Origin: Taibaiella lutea
GTDB lineage: Bacteria > Bacteroidota > Bacteroidia > Chitinophagales > Chitinophagaceae
Length of the DNA: 64,000 nucleotides
Assembly: GCF_008629695.1 (NCBI RefSeq)
Contig: NZ_VWSH01000003.1
Coordinates: 124,001 to 188,000, forward strand
Reading direction: 5' to 3'
Part shown: piece by piece, positions 35,797-44,949 of the stretch
Layout: every line of letters begins with the position of its first letter
How positions within the stretch are numbered: the stretch's first letter is position 1
Notes under the pieces: model-generated
Told to the model about the DNA's origin: nothing
What the model saw: only the letters and a program-made list of their open reading frames with translations
The model's database searches: none
Position numbers and translations under genes: made by a program

Positions 35797-36768
35797 ATGT
35801 CAGAAAGTACAGAAAAAGTTCATTGCCTTATTATAGGTTCAGGCCCCGCCGGTTATACTGCGGCTATTTATGCTGCACGTGCAGGAATGAATCCTGTTTT
35901 ATATTCCGGATTACAACCGGGCGGTCAATTAACGATTACAACAGATGTTGAAAACTATCCCGGTTATCCTGAAGGCGTGATGGGCCCTCAAATGATGAAA
36001 GATTTTGAAGAGCAGGCGCGCCGTATGGGTGCAGATTTACGTTGGGGGATGGCTTCAAAAGTAGATTTTTCATCACGCCCGTTTAAGGTTGAAGTGGATG
36101 AAGAAAAATGGATTGAAGCAGAATCGGTAATTATTGCTACAGGCGCTTCCGCAAAATGGTTAGGTATCGAATCTGAGCAAAGACTTAACGGATACGGTGT
36201 TTCTGCTTGTGCTGTTTGCGATGGCTTCTTCTTTAAAGATAAAGAGGTTGCAATTGTAGGTGCCGGCGATACTGCTTGCGAAGAAGCTATGTATCTTGCA
36301 AAGCTTTGCAGCAAAGTTCACATGATTGTTCGCCGTGGCGAAATGCGTGCTTCAAAAGTAATGCAGGAAAGAGTAATGAAAACGCATAACATTCAGGTGT
36401 ATTGGAACAGCGAAACTGTTGAAATCCTTGGTGAGAAAAAAGTAGATGGTGTCATCATCAAAAACAACCAGACTTCAGAAGTATCAACTATTCCATTAAG
36501 CGCATTTTTCGTTGCAATCGGCCATCAGCCTAATTCCGGGTTGTTTAAGGATTATTTGCAATTAGATGAACAAGATTACATTATCACAACACCGGGTTCT
36601 TCTAAAACAAATATTGAAGGCGTGTTTGCCTGTGGCGATGTTCAGGATAAAATCTACCGTCAGGCTGTAACGGCAGCAGGAAGTGGCTGTATGGCAGCTT
36701 TAGACGCTGAAAGGTATTTAGGCGCATTAGAACATGAGGTAGCAGACGCAGCACATTCCAACGCTTAA
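35797..36768 (+). CDS. trxB: Thioredoxin-disulfide reductase
   Basis: 323 residues. FAD enzyme that reduces thioredoxin with NADPH in the cytosol. The FAD motif GSGPAGYTAAIYAARAG is at 14-30, the redox-active C138-A-V-C141 pair precedes DGFFFKDKEV, the NADPH motif GAGDTACEEA lies near 154, VRRGEMRASK is the NADP phosphate region, and the C-terminal FAD motif is GVFACGDVQDKIYRQA. It supplies reducing power for thioredoxin-dependent pathways; several thioredoxin-fold genes lie within 7 kb. Confidence 0.96.
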   Translation: MSESTEKVHCLIIGSGPAGYTAAIYAARAGMNPVLYSGLQPGGQLTITTDVENYPGYPEGVMGPQMMKDFEEQARRMGADLRWGMASKVDFSSRPFKVEVDEEKWIEAESVIIATGASAKWLGIESEQRLNGYGVSACAVCDGFFFKDKEVAIVGAGDTACEEAMYLAKLCSKVHMIVRRGEMRASKVMQERVMKTHNIQVYWNSETVEILGEKKVDGVIIKNNQTSEVSTIPLSAFFVAIGHQPNSGLFKDYLQLDEQDYIITTPGSSKTNIEGVFACGDVQDKIYRQAVTAAGSGCMAALDAERYLGALEHEVADAAHSNA

Positions 36769-36834
36769 TCTTTTTGTTTTGTAAAAGTATTATCCGGAAT
36801 CGTGTAAATGGTTCCGGATTTTTAATTCCGTTGT

Positions 36835-37332
36835 ATGTTTCAAAAAAGATATGAATCACCTTTAGGGATCATCAAAATAAAAGCCTCGGAAACCGGCTTG
36901 CAGGAAGTTCTTTTTATGGATGAAGCAAAAGACAATATAATAGACTGGTCGGTTGCTGAAAATGAAATCTGTACTGCAACTGCTATTCAATTAGATGAAT
37001 ATTTTAAAGGCGAAAGGATAATATTTGATTTGCCATTAAGCCCGGTCGGAACCGAATTTCAGCAAAGCGTCTGGAAAGAACTCTTACTGATTCCTTTTGG
37101 TAAAACAAGTACTTATAGCGCCATTGCCAATAGTTTGAATAATCCGTTAAGCGTAAGAGCTGTCGGAACATCAAATGGCAAGAACCCCATAGCGATTATC
37201 ATTCCATGCCATCGTGTAATAGGTGCTGACGGAACTTTAACAGGCTATGCAGGCGGCTTATGGCGGAAAGAATTACTTTTAAAGCTGGAAGGAAACTTAC
37301 ATTACAATCAACCTACGCTTTGGGATGATTAA
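36835..37332 (+). CDS. ogt: Methylated-DNA--protein-cysteine S-methyltransferase
   Basis: 165 residues. A suicide repair protein that removes O6-alkyl groups from guanine in DNA. The acceptor Cys125 is in IIIPCHRVIGADG; TEFQQSVWKELLLIPFGKTS, SVRAVGTSNGKNP and GYAGGLWRKELLLKLE are the other family signatures. It is the short single-domain form without an Ada regulatory domain, hence Ogt-type. Confidence 0.94.
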   Translation: MFQKRYESPLGIIKIKASETGLQEVLFMDEAKDNIIDWSVAENEICTATAIQLDEYFKGERIIFDLPLSPVGTEFQQSVWKELLLIPFGKTSTYSAIANSLNNPLSVRAVGTSNGKNPIAIIIPCHRVIGADGTLTGYAGGLWRKELLLKLEGNLHYNQPTLWDD

Positions 37333-37430
37333 TCTTACAGATAGAACAATATTTGCTTCTTTTGGTTATTAAAACCTATATCGCAAATAAGCATACAGTC
37401 AATCAAAATAGCTTCAATTAGCCACAACTC

Positions 37431-40400
37431 ATGAATACAAACACTGCACTTAAATCAATCCCTATAAAAAGATTAATGGTTGCAAACCGCGGGGAGATCG
37501 CCATTCGTATACTCCGCGCAGCATCGGAAATGCGCATACGCACCATCGCCATCTACACTTATGAAGACCGTTACTCCCTGCACCGTTACAAGGCAGACGA
37601 AGCCTATCAGATAGGAGAAGAAGAGGATCCGCTAAAACCTTACCTGGATATAGAAGGCATTATAAAAACCGCCAAAGATAATCAGGTAGATGCCATTCAT
37701 CCGGGTTACGGTTTTTTGAGTGAAAATGTACAATTTGCGAGAAGGTGCAGAGAAGAAGGTATTATTTTCATAGGTCCATCACCTGAAGTGATGGAACAAT
37801 TGGGCGATAAAATTGCTGCAAAGAAAATAGCACGTTCTGTTAATGTTCCTGTTATTGAAGACAGCACTATTGAATTTGCAGATCATGATAAAGTTATTCT
37901 TGAAGCTGAAAGGATTGGTTTCCCTATTATATTGAAAGCTGCTGCAGGTGGCGGCGGGCGTGGTATGCGCGTCGTTCGTAAAAAAGAAGACTTAATTCAA
38001 TCTTTTAACGAAGCACATAGCGAAGCAGAGAAAGCTTTTGGTGATGGTACTATTTTTATTGAGAAATTCATTGACCAGCCCAAACATATTGAAGTACAAT
38101 TATTGGCCGATAATCATGGAAATATCGTGCATCTTTATGAGAGAGATTGTTCGGTACAACGCCGTTTTCAGAAAGTAGTGGAAATAGCACCGGCGCCTAA
38201 TCTCGCGACAGAAGTAAAGCAAGCAGTTTATGATTATGCCTTAAAAATTGCAAAGGCAGTCGGCTATAATAATGCTGGTACTGTTGAGTTCCTGGTTGAT
38301 CAAAGCAACAACGTTTATTTCATTGAAGTAAATCCGCGTATTCAGGTAGAACATACGGTTACAGAAGAAGTAACGGGTATTGATATTGTACGTAGTCAGA
38401 TTCTGATTGCACAAAATGTGCCTTTGCACGATCCAACTATTTTCATACAGAATCAGGATGATGTAAAAGTCAATGGATTCGCTATCCAATGCCGTATCAC
38501 AACTGAAGATCCGGAGAATAATTTCAAACCGGATTATGGCACTTTGATTACGTACAGGAATGCCGGTGGTTTTGGCATTCGTCTTGATGAAGGCAGCGCT
38601 TATTCAGGAATGAAAATTTCACCATTCTTTGATTCAATGATTGTAAAAGTTACTGCTACAGGAAGGACGCTGGCAGGTGCTGCGCAACGTCTGAACCGCT
38701 CCCTGCGTGAATTCAGGGTGCGTGGTGTTACTACAAACATCCGCTTTCTTGAGAATGTAATCGGCCATGAAGTATTCCGCAAGGGTTTGTGCACGGTGAA
38801 TTTCATTGACAATAATCCGGAATTATTTTCTTTTGATCGCCCGAAAGACAGAGCCACGCGTATTTTGCGTTATCTGGCCGATATAAAAATAAATGGGCAT
38901 CCGGATGTAAAGCATTACGATCCTACGCGCAAGTTCAGGGTTCCGGAAATACCTTCTTATAATTCTTTCAGTGAATTTCCGAAAGGAACAAAGGATAAAC
39001 TGAACGAATTGGGAGCAACTGGGTTCATGAAATGGCTCAAAGAAGAAAAGCCTGTTTTATTTACAGATACAACTTACAGGGATGCGCACCAGTCTTTGCT
39101 TGCAACACGTATGCGCAGCCGCGATATTCTGGCCGTAGCGGAAGGTTATGCACACAATCATCCTGAACTTTTTTCTATGGAAGTATGGGGCGGTGCAACC
39201 TTTGACGTAGCGCTTCGTTTCCTGCATGAATGCCCCTGGACAAGATTACAGGAAATAAGGAAAGCCATGCCCAATGTATTGCTGCAAATGCTTTTCAGAG
39301 GATATAACGCTGTTGGTTATTCTGCCTATCCGAGAAACATCATTCAACAGTTTATTGAAAAATCATGGGAGAATGGCGTGGATGTTTTCCGCATTTTTGA
39401 TTCGCTGAATAACATTGAATCTATGCTTCCCGGTATTGAACATGTGGTGAAACATACCGGTGGTATTGCGCAGCCATCCATTTGTTATACAGGTGACATT
39501 TTAAGGAAAGACAACAATAAATACAATCTTCAATATTACATTGACCTTGCCAAAAGACTGGAAGATACAGGCGCTCACATGCTTGCTATCAAAGACATGG
39601 CCGGATTACTGAAGCCTAATGCAGCAACAGTTTTGATACAGGCATTGAAAGAAAATGTTTCGTTACCGATTGCATTACATACGCATGATACTGCAGGAAC
39701 ACAAATTGCCACTTACCTGAATGCTATCAATGCGGGAATTGATACGGTAGATTGTTCATTGGCATCTTTCAGCGGTACAACTGCCCAGCCCAATCTCAAT
39801 TCTCTGAAAGCTTTACTGGAAGGCCATGAGAGAGACAGCAACATTAATCTGCATAGCTTGAATGCTTACAGTAATTATTGGGAGGCTGTACGGGAGTATT
39901 ATTATCCGTTTGAGTCAGATTTAAAAGCTGCAACTGCCGAAGTTTATGAAAATGAAATTCCCGGCGGGCAATATTCTAATTTACGTCAACAAGCCGATGG
40001 CGTTGGTTTAGGCGGGCAACTCACTACTATTAAACACAATTATAGTGTTGTAAATAAATTGTTCGGAGACATTGTAAAAGTAACGCCAAGCTCTAAGGTG
40101 GTAGGCGATATGGCTTTATTTATGACAGCGAATAACCTTACAGCCGAAGACGTTTTAAACGAAAAGAAAAACCTTTCTTTCCCTGCATCCGTGATAGGAT
40201 TTTTCAGAGGTGATTTGGGTATTCCCTATGGTGGTTTTCCTGAAAAACTAAGAAAAATAGTATTGCGCAATGAACCGGCAAATCAAAGCGCCGATGCTCA
40301 GATACTTCCTGATATTGACTTAGAGGAAGCTCAAAAGAAATTTAACGAACAATATACGGGAAGCAATTTCCTCGATTTCCTTTCCTATCAAATGTTTCCG

Positions 40401-40892
40401 AAGGTTTATGATGAGTATTATAATTATCAAAACACCTTTGGCGAAGTCAGCAATATTCCAACACCGTACTTCTTTTATCCATTAAAAAACAATGAAGAAC
40501 TTTTAATTGAACTGGGTAAAGGAAAAACCATTCACGTAAGATTGATTTATGTCTCCGATGCGGATGAAAGCGGCATGCGTACTGTTTCCTTTGAATTGAA
40601 CGGCTATAACAGAACTATTAAGGTGAAAGATAATGCTGTTCAATCATTAAAGCCACAACATAAAAAAGTAACCAATGCTGAAACCGAAATCGGCGCGCCG
40701 CTGCAAGGCAAGCTGAGTGTGGTTTTGGTAAAAGAGGGTGATACTTTAAAAAGCGGAACGCCATTATTTGTAATTGAAGCTATGAAGATGGAAAGTACCG
40801 TAAGCGCTCCAAAAGATGGTGTTGTAAAAGCAGTGCACATCACATCAGGCACTATGGTAGATCAAAATGACATGGTGATTGAAATGGAGTAA
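37431..40892 (+). CDS. pyc: Pyruvate carboxylase
   Basis: 1153 residues, full-length single-chain enzyme that makes oxaloacetate from pyruvate. Order of domains: biotin carboxylase about 12-460 (MVANRGEIAIRILRAAS, the ATP-grasp AAAGGGGRGMRVV, EVNPRIQVEHTVTE), carboxyltransferase about 545-820 (FTDTTYRDAHQSLLATRM, RGYNAVGYSAYP, HTHDTAGTQ), allosteric/PC region about 850-1040, and biotin carrier about 1085-1153 with the biotinylated lysine K1119 in EAMKMES. It replenishes the TCA cycle and supports gluconeogenesis. Downstream, a terminator-like hairpin closes the unit. Confidence 0.97.
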   Translation: MNTNTALKSIPIKRLMVANRGEIAIRILRAASEMRIRTIAIYTYEDRYSLHRYKADEAYQIGEEEDPLKPYLDIEGIIKTAKDNQVDAIHPGYGFLSENVQFARRCREEGIIFIGPSPEVMEQLGDKIAAKKIARSVNVPVIEDSTIEFADHDKVILEAERIGFPIILKAAAGGGGRGMRVVRKKEDLIQSFNEAHSEAEKAFGDGTIFIEKFIDQPKHIEVQLLADNHGNIVHLYERDCSVQRRFQKVVEIAPAPNLATEVKQAVYDYALKIAKAVGYNNAGTVEFLVDQSNNVYFIEVNPRIQVEHTVTEEVTGIDIVRSQILIAQNVPLHDPTIFIQNQDDVKVNGFAIQCRITTEDPENNFKPDYGTLITYRNAGGFGIRLDEGSAYSGMKISPFFDSMIVKVTATGRTLAGAAQRLNRSLREFRVRGVTTNIRFLENVIGHEVFRKGLCTVNFIDNNPELFSFDRPKDRATRILRYLADIKINGHPDVKHYDPTRKFRVPEIPSYNSFSEFPKGTKDKLNELGATGFMKWLKEEKPVLFTDTTYRDAHQSLLATRMRSRDILAVAEGYAHNHPELFSMEVWGGATFDVALRFLHECPWTRLQEIRKAMPNVLLQMLFRGYNAVGYSAYPRNIIQQFIEKSWENGVDVFRIFDSLNNIESMLPGIEHVVKHTGGIAQPSICYTGDILRKDNNKYNLQYYIDLAKRLEDTGAHMLAIKDMAGLLKPNAATVLIQALKENVSLPIALHTHDTAGTQIATYLNAINAGIDTVDCSLASFSGTTAQPNLNSLKALLEGHERDSNINLHSLNAYSNYWEAVREYYYPFESDLKAATAEVYENEIPGGQYSNLRQQADGVGLGGQLTTIKHNYSVVNKLFGDIVKVTPSSKVVGDMALFMTANNLTAEDVLNEKKNLSFPASVIGFFRGDLGIPYGGFPEKLRKIVLRNEPANQSADAQILPDIDLEEAQKKFNEQYTGSNFLDFLSYQMFPKVYDEYYNYQNTFGEVSNIPTPYFFYPLKNNEELLIELGKGKTIHVRLIYVSDADESGMRTVSFELNGYNRTIKVKDNAVQSLKPQHKKVTNAETEIGAPLQGKLSVVLVKEGDTLKSGTPLFVIEAMKMESTVSAPKDGVVKAVHITSGTMVDQNDMVIEME

Positions 40893-40963
40893 AAGCTGGT
40901 TGGTGGTTTGTGAGAACTCAAACCATGTCGGAGTGATTGAAATGGAAAAAAAATCCTTAAGTT

Positions 40964-40998
40964 AAAGTTGTCAGCTTTTAAAAAGTTGACAACTTTTT
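40964..40998 (+). terminator. Terminator downstream of pyc
   Basis: AAAGTTGTCA and TGACAACTTT form the outer stem, with an inner CTTTT/AAAAG pairing, and a T run (CTTTTTG) follows. A 14-bp piece of the pyc 3' end (GTGATTGAAATGGA, 40875-40888) is repeated at 40933-40946 just upstream. Confidence 0.7.
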
Positions 40999-41058
40999 GT
41001 TTGTTACTGGCGAAACAAACCACGACAAGAAATTTCAGGAAAGAGGCAGATATATAGC

Positions 41059-41586
41059 TTACATCATTGATAAATATCTTTCTCTGATAATCTTGAGGTG
41101 ATGTAGTTCATGGCCTAAAATTATCCATGCACAAGCCCTTACACTCATAGTAAAATTGCTGGCGATACCCGTCACCTGCATTTGTGAAACAGTAAGGTTA
41201 TTAAAGAAAGCAATGGTCAGGCTACGGCAAGCATTAAATTCTTTGAGCAGTTTGGTAGTATTGATTTTATTTGCGTTAGCATTTTGGGCAAATTCATTCT
41301 CATCAAAAAAAGGAACAGGCATTTTATCCAGTCTTGCAAATCGCATAGCCCGGTAAACAAACACCCGTTCTGCATCTATAAGATGCATCAATATATCTTT
41401 CATGCTCCATTTACCTTCAGCATACGGTTTCATTAAACGTTCTTCATCTAAAGATTTAAATAAGGCCGTAATCTCTTTCGCAGATGTTTTAAGCTGATCC
41501 AAAATACTGGAATCATTGATCAGATTAATATACGTTTCATAGTACATCGCAAATTCTGTAAAAGAAGGCTTACTTATTTTCTTCAT
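41059..41586 (-). CDS. DinB-like metal-dependent four-helix-bundle protein
   Basis: 175 residues from the ATG at 41586 (MKKISKPSFTEFAMYYETYI), the usual start for the family in Bacteroidota; an upstream ATG at 41631 adds 15 residues of non-family sequence. Histidines expected to bind a metal are in MKDILMHLIDAERVF and GHELHHLKIIRERYL. DinB/YfiT proteins transfer thiols such as bacillithiol or act on small molecules; the exact reaction here is unknown. Confidence 0.85.
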   Translation of the reverse strand: MKKISKPSFTEFAMYYETYINLINDSSILDQLKTSAKEITALFKSLDEERLMKPYAEGKWSMKDILMHLIDAERVFVYRAMRFARLDKMPVPFFDENEFAQNANANKINTTKLLKEFNACRSLTIAFFNNLTVSQMQVTGIASNFTMSVRACAWIILGHELHHLKIIRERYLSMM

Positions 41587-41647
41587 CCCGGTAGTTTTAT
41601 AATATTCAATGCTCCTGTCGGCAATCAGCAAAAGTAAAAAAGAAACC

Positions 41648-42424
41648 TCATGGTTTCTTTAATGTATCGGCATCTAAATCCGGCAATGATGCAGTGGGAG
41701 GCTTCTTAATCCATTCTTTATAATTGTACTTAATCCACATTTTGATTTCCAGGTCAGATGCTGCCCTGGCAAAGGAATAAGATAATGGATAGGCTTGCAT
41801 AAAAGTCAACAATGAGTCTCCATGCAATCGTGTAAGTTCTGTAACCAATGCCGGAGCATATCTCGAATCAATAAAACGCCGCGTTTCGGTCTTGATGTAT
41901 CTTTGTTGAAAGGCTTTTAATCTTTTATATTTCTTTTGTCGTTTTTCAATAAAACCGGAAATAGGAGCTGTAATAACAAACGGCTTGCCAGCCTTCAGGT
42001 CTTTTAATTTAGGTAATTGAGGCTTAGCCGGCCTGTAATCTACTTTCTTTCCATAAATTTCCCTGTTTTCCAACGAATCTTTCTGGTATGCCGTAAGTTC
42101 TTTCCTGACAACAACAGTATCAATAACGTAGCTCTGAGGCCGCATTCCAATCCAGGAAAACCAACCTTCATTTTCACCATTGAATACAACTACTCTTTGT
42201 GAAAATCCCAATGAAGTAAACTTTATAGAATCTCCATTCCTGGCGATAATAGAATAATTTCCTTCATCATCAGAAATTGCATTGTAAGCGGCATGACTAA
42301 GGTTTTCAATAACCACTCCCTGTAAGGGAACCGCGTCATCATCATTCACAATCCGGCCATGAATGGTTTGTGCATGCATGGAATTTATAACTGCAAAAAA
42401 TGCTACACAGCAAAGAAGTCTCAT
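41648..42424 (-). CDS. Secreted carboxypeptidase-regulatory-like domain protein (copy 2)
   Basis: 258 residues. Signal peptide to about 18 (INSMHAQ). Residues about 20-95 form the CarboxypepD_reg-like beta-sandwich (IHGRIVNDDDAVPLQGVVIE, DDEGNYSI). The C-terminal half is helical and ends DLEIKMWIKYNYKEWIKKP and DLDADTLKKP. Both halves match the upstream neighbour, and its start overlaps that gene's stop (ATGA, 4 bp). The function of this two-domain type is not known to me; a periplasmic or outer-membrane role is likely. Confidence 0.8.
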   Translation of the reverse strand: MRLLCCVAFFAVINSMHAQTIHGRIVNDDDAVPLQGVVIENLSHAAYNAISDDEGNYSIIARNGDSIKFTSLGFSQRVVVFNGENEGWFSWIGMRPQSYVIDTVVVRKELTAYQKDSLENREIYGKKVDYRPAKPQLPKLKDLKAGKPFVITAPISGFIEKRQKKYKRLKAFQQRYIKTETRRFIDSRYAPALVTELTRLHGDSLLTFMQAYPLSYSFARAASDLEIKMWIKYNYKEWIKKPPTASLPDLDADTLKKP

Positions 42425-43173
42425 GGCTTTTTTAATGTATCTGCCTCTAAATTTGGTATGGATATGCCGGGAGGAATTACAATAGGTTTCTTAATCCATT
42501 CCCTGTAATTGTATTTGATCCACATTTTGATTTCTATGTCAGTAGCAGTCCGCGCATAATCAACAGGCATAGGATAAGCCGCAATAAAAGCTGCAAGCGT
42601 ATCACCTGTAAGGCTTGTAAGCCTGGAAACTTCTTCAAAAGAATAACGTGTATCTATAAATTTCTGGTCTTCCCATTTGAAGTAATTCCGTTGAAATCGT
42701 TTAATTTGTTTACTTTTTTTATCAAATTGCTCGGCTAATGCAGATGCGGGAGAAAACACCGAACCTAATACAGAGCTACTTGCAAAGCCTCTGTTAAGCG
42801 CAAGGTTATAAGTTTTTCTTCTTTCTATTGAATCCAGTTGATAAGGCGTATAATCAGGCCGGATTACTATATCGTCCAGTTCAAACAATTTTTTCTTAAG
42901 GCTTACCTGCCTGTATACATTTCCCTCCGGCACACGCATCCTGAAAGAATAATATCCCAGATAGCTGAATTCAATTTCATCATCTTTTGATGCTCTTATT
43001 TTGAATTTTCCATCAATGCCACTTACTGCACCCTGATTGGTTTCAATATTACGAAGCACAACACCTGCCAAAGCCGTACCGCCATCGTAATCTGTTACAA
43101 CTCCTTCAAACTCCTGCGCGAACAAGGCCAGAGGAGACAAGTATAATAACAAAAAGGATAAAATAATTTTCAA
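42421..43173 (-). CDS. Secreted carboxypeptidase-regulatory-like domain protein (copy 1)
   Basis: 250 residues. Signal peptide to about 19 (LALFAQ). A CarboxypepD_reg-like domain (FEGVVTDYDGGTALAGVVLR, SGIDGKFKIRAS) is followed by a helical region with RPDYTPYQLDSIERRKTYNL and ends EIKMWIKYNYREWIKKP and NLEADTLKKP. It is the upstream copy of a tandem pair; the downstream copy starts within its stop codon, indicating translational coupling. Confidence 0.8.
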   Translation of the reverse strand: MKIILSFLLLYLSPLALFAQEFEGVVTDYDGGTALAGVVLRNIETNQGAVSGIDGKFKIRASKDDEIEFSYLGYYSFRMRVPEGNVYRQVSLKKKLFELDDIVIRPDYTPYQLDSIERRKTYNLALNRGFASSSVLGSVFSPASALAEQFDKKSKQIKRFQRNYFKWEDQKFIDTRYSFEEVSRLTSLTGDTLAAFIAAYPMPVDYARTATDIEIKMWIKYNYREWIKKPIVIPPGISIPNLEADTLKKP

Positions 43174-43360
43174 AATAAAAAATGAAAATAAAGATGAATA
43201 GAAAAATAAGCCGGTAAGGAAATTAAACGCTAAAAAAAATATCCTTATTAATTGGCATCATATTAACGCTAACAAAACATTTTTATTTTAGTTCCTTATA
43301 ACTATAAATTGCCCCTATCTAAAACGAAGCATATTTTTTCAATCAGGAATTTTTGAAATA

Positions 43361-43391
43361 AAAAAATCCCGGCAGGAAACTACCAGGACTA
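43361..43391 (-). terminator. Terminator of the Lys/Ala/Pro-rich protein gene
   Basis: On the minus strand CCTGGTAG and CTGCCGGG pair (two G-T wobbles) around TTTC and run into TTTTTTT. Confidence 0.65.
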
Positions 43392-43411
43392 TTTTCATAA
43401 ATGAAATAAAC

Positions 43412-43717
43412 TTACTTTTTCTTAGAAGCAACTTTAACAGGAGTTGGCTTCTTAGCAGCCATTTTCTTTGGCGCAGCTTTTTTAGCAGCAGCCTTCTTAG
43501 GTGCAGCTTTCTTTGGAGCAGCAGCTTTTTTAGGAGCGGCTTTCTTTGGTGCAGCAGCCTTTTTAGGTGCAGCTTTTTTAGGAGCAGCAGCTTTTTTAGG
43601 TGCGGCTTTTTTAGGAGCAGCAGCCTTTTTAGGCGCAGCTTTTTTAGCAGCGGCTTTCTTCGGAGCCGCTTTTTTTGCAGCTGCTTTCTTCGGAGCAGCT
43701 TTTTTTGCAGTTGCCAT
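43412..43717 (-). CDS. Lys/Ala/Pro-repeat histone H1-like protein
   Basis: 101 residues from the ATG at 43717 (the frame's earlier ATG at 43726 adds three residues). Nearly the whole chain is built of KKAAPKKAAA(P) units, with the basic tail KKPTPVKVASKKK. Such tails compact DNA in bacterial histone H1-like and Alba-like proteins, so a nucleoid role is likely. The repeat has an 11-residue (33-bp) period in its central part. It follows the rplU-rpmA pair on the same strand and has its own terminator. Confidence 0.8.
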   Translation of the reverse strand: MATAKKAAPKKAAAKKAAPKKAAAKKAAPKKAAAPKKAAPKKAAAPKKAAPKKAAAPKKAAPKKAAAPKKAAPKKAAAKKAAPKKMAAKKPTPVKVASKKK

Positions 43718-43784
43718 ACTTATCAATTTATGGGGTTAGAAAATAAAAAGCTCTTTTATTTATGGCAAAACCGCAAGAAGTGGA

Positions 43785-44051
43785 TTAAGCTTCTGCGGCA
43801 CTTACTTCACTAACTGATACTAATGTTTTACTGCGTGTTTTTCTGAACTCAACAATACCATCTGTCAATGCATATAAAGTAAAATCTTTACCAACACCTA
43901 CGTTTGTTCCAGGATGATATACTGTACCTCTTTGACGGATGATAATATTTCCGGAGATAGCTGGTTGGCCACCGAAAATTTTAACGCCCAATCTTTTACT
44001 ACGTGAATCGCGACCATTTCTTACGCTACCTTCACCTTTTTTATGTGCCAT
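43785..44051 (-). CDS. rpmA: Ribosomal protein L27
   Basis: 88 residues. Large-subunit protein near the peptidyl-transferase centre. The start [20 protein letters not shown] is the unprocessed-type N-terminus, and [20 protein letters not shown] with [17 protein letters not shown] completes the family. It is encoded directly after rplU, the standard order. Confidence 0.98.
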   Translation of the reverse strand: MAHKKGEGSVRNGRDSRSKRLGVKIFGGQPAISGNIIIRQRGTVYHPGTNVGVGKDFTLYALTDGIVEFRKTRSKTLVSVSEVSAAEA

Positions 44052-44115
44052 TACTTTCCTATTAAATTGTAATTACTACAAAGTTAAATAATAAATTGAT
44101 TTATCCAAAAAATCT

Positions 44116-44421
44116 TTATGCGATTGATTGAATCTTAATTTTAGTCAAAGATTGACGATGACCGTTCAATTTCTGATATCCTTTACGACGTTTTTTCTTA
44201 AAGATAAGAACCTTATCGCCTTTAGAATGATCAATAATTTCTGCTTTCACTACGATTGAATTAACAGCTTTACCAACAGTAATATTACCATTGTCGCTTG
44301 TCATCAATACATCAGAAAATTCTACGCTATCACCGGCGTTTCCGGATAAGCGGTGTACAAAAAGTTCATCGTTCGCCTGAACTCTGAACTGCTGTCCTGC
44401 TATTGTTACAACTGCAAACAT
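44116..44421 (-). CDS. rplU: Ribosomal protein L21
   Basis: 101 residues. MFAVVTIAGQQFRVQANDEL at the start and HSKGDKVLIFKKKRRKGYQK near the end are diagnostic. It is the first gene of the rplU-rpmA operon (64-bp gap) and has the best-formed promoter in the window. Confidence 0.98.
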   Translation of the reverse strand: MFAVVTIAGQQFRVQANDELFVHRLSGNAGDSVEFSDVLMTSDNGNITVGKAVNSIVVKAEIIDHSKGDKVLIFKKKRRKGYQKLNGHRQSLTKIKIQSIA

Positions 44422-44438
44422 GCTCCAAAAATTTTGCG

Positions 44439-44469
44439 CAAAATTAGTAGAATTTTAATTTATAGCAAA
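44439..44469 (-). promoter_or_regulatory. rplU-rpmA promoter
   Basis: On the minus strand TTTG (44469-44466), a 19-nt spacer and TAATTTTG (44446-44439) match the Bacteroidota -33/-7 consensus exactly. The transcript would start near 44433, about 12 bases before the ATG. Confidence 0.75.
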
Positions 44470-44470
44470 A

Positions 44471-44905
44471 TTATTTTTCCTCTTTTTTAAGGGGAACGAA
44501 TTCTGCCAGCACTTTTGTGCCTTGCATCAGCACTAATTTCCCGTCTGAAATCTTATAATTATCAGTATTATTTAAGGCATTATAAAGCGTCGATTCTGTC
44601 TTCATTCCGGGCATACAGGCTTTCAATGTCCCAAGAATATCTTTCATTTTTAAGGAGGTGCCATTCACTTCATAAGAGCCACCGTAACCGTTACAACCTG
44701 AATATCCACCTATTCTGTTGGTGGTATCATTGAAAATAAGCGTTGCTGTGCTTTTCAATTTTTCCATTTTGAAATTCGGGAAACTGCTTAATGTCCATGA
44801 AGTACCATTCAGACGGGCTGGTTTTTCTTTCTTTGCATCAGCCTGGTTTTTTACAGAGCTGCAAGAAAACAATAATAACAGTGATAATGACAATAGATAT
44901 CTCAT
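44471..44905 (-). CDS. META/HslJ-domain lipoprotein
   Basis: 144 residues. Lipoprotein signal MRYLLSLSLLLLFSC with the Cys at about 15. The META domain is recognisable: LNGTSWTLSSFPNF, TATLIFNDTTNRIGGYSGC, CNGYGGSYEVNGTSLKMKD, LGTLKACMPGMKTES and DGKLVLMQGTKVLAEF. In E. coli the related HslJ is linked to novobiocin resistance; in Bacteroidota the role is unknown. Confidence 0.88.
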   Translation of the reverse strand: MRYLLSLSLLLLFSCSSVKNQADAKKEKPARLNGTSWTLSSFPNFKMEKLKSTATLIFNDTTNRIGGYSGCNGYGGSYEVNGTSLKMKDILGTLKACMPGMKTESTLYNALNNTDNYKISDGKLVLMQGTKVLAEFVPLKKEEK

Positions 44906-44949
44906 AAAAATGTTTTTAGATTAAGTAAATTATAGCATGAATATATCAA

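Noticed and set aside
40875-40946. 14-bp direct repeat of the pyc 3' end as an integration site
   Set aside because: No insertion, inverted repeats or recombinase genes lie between the copies; more likely a small local duplication.
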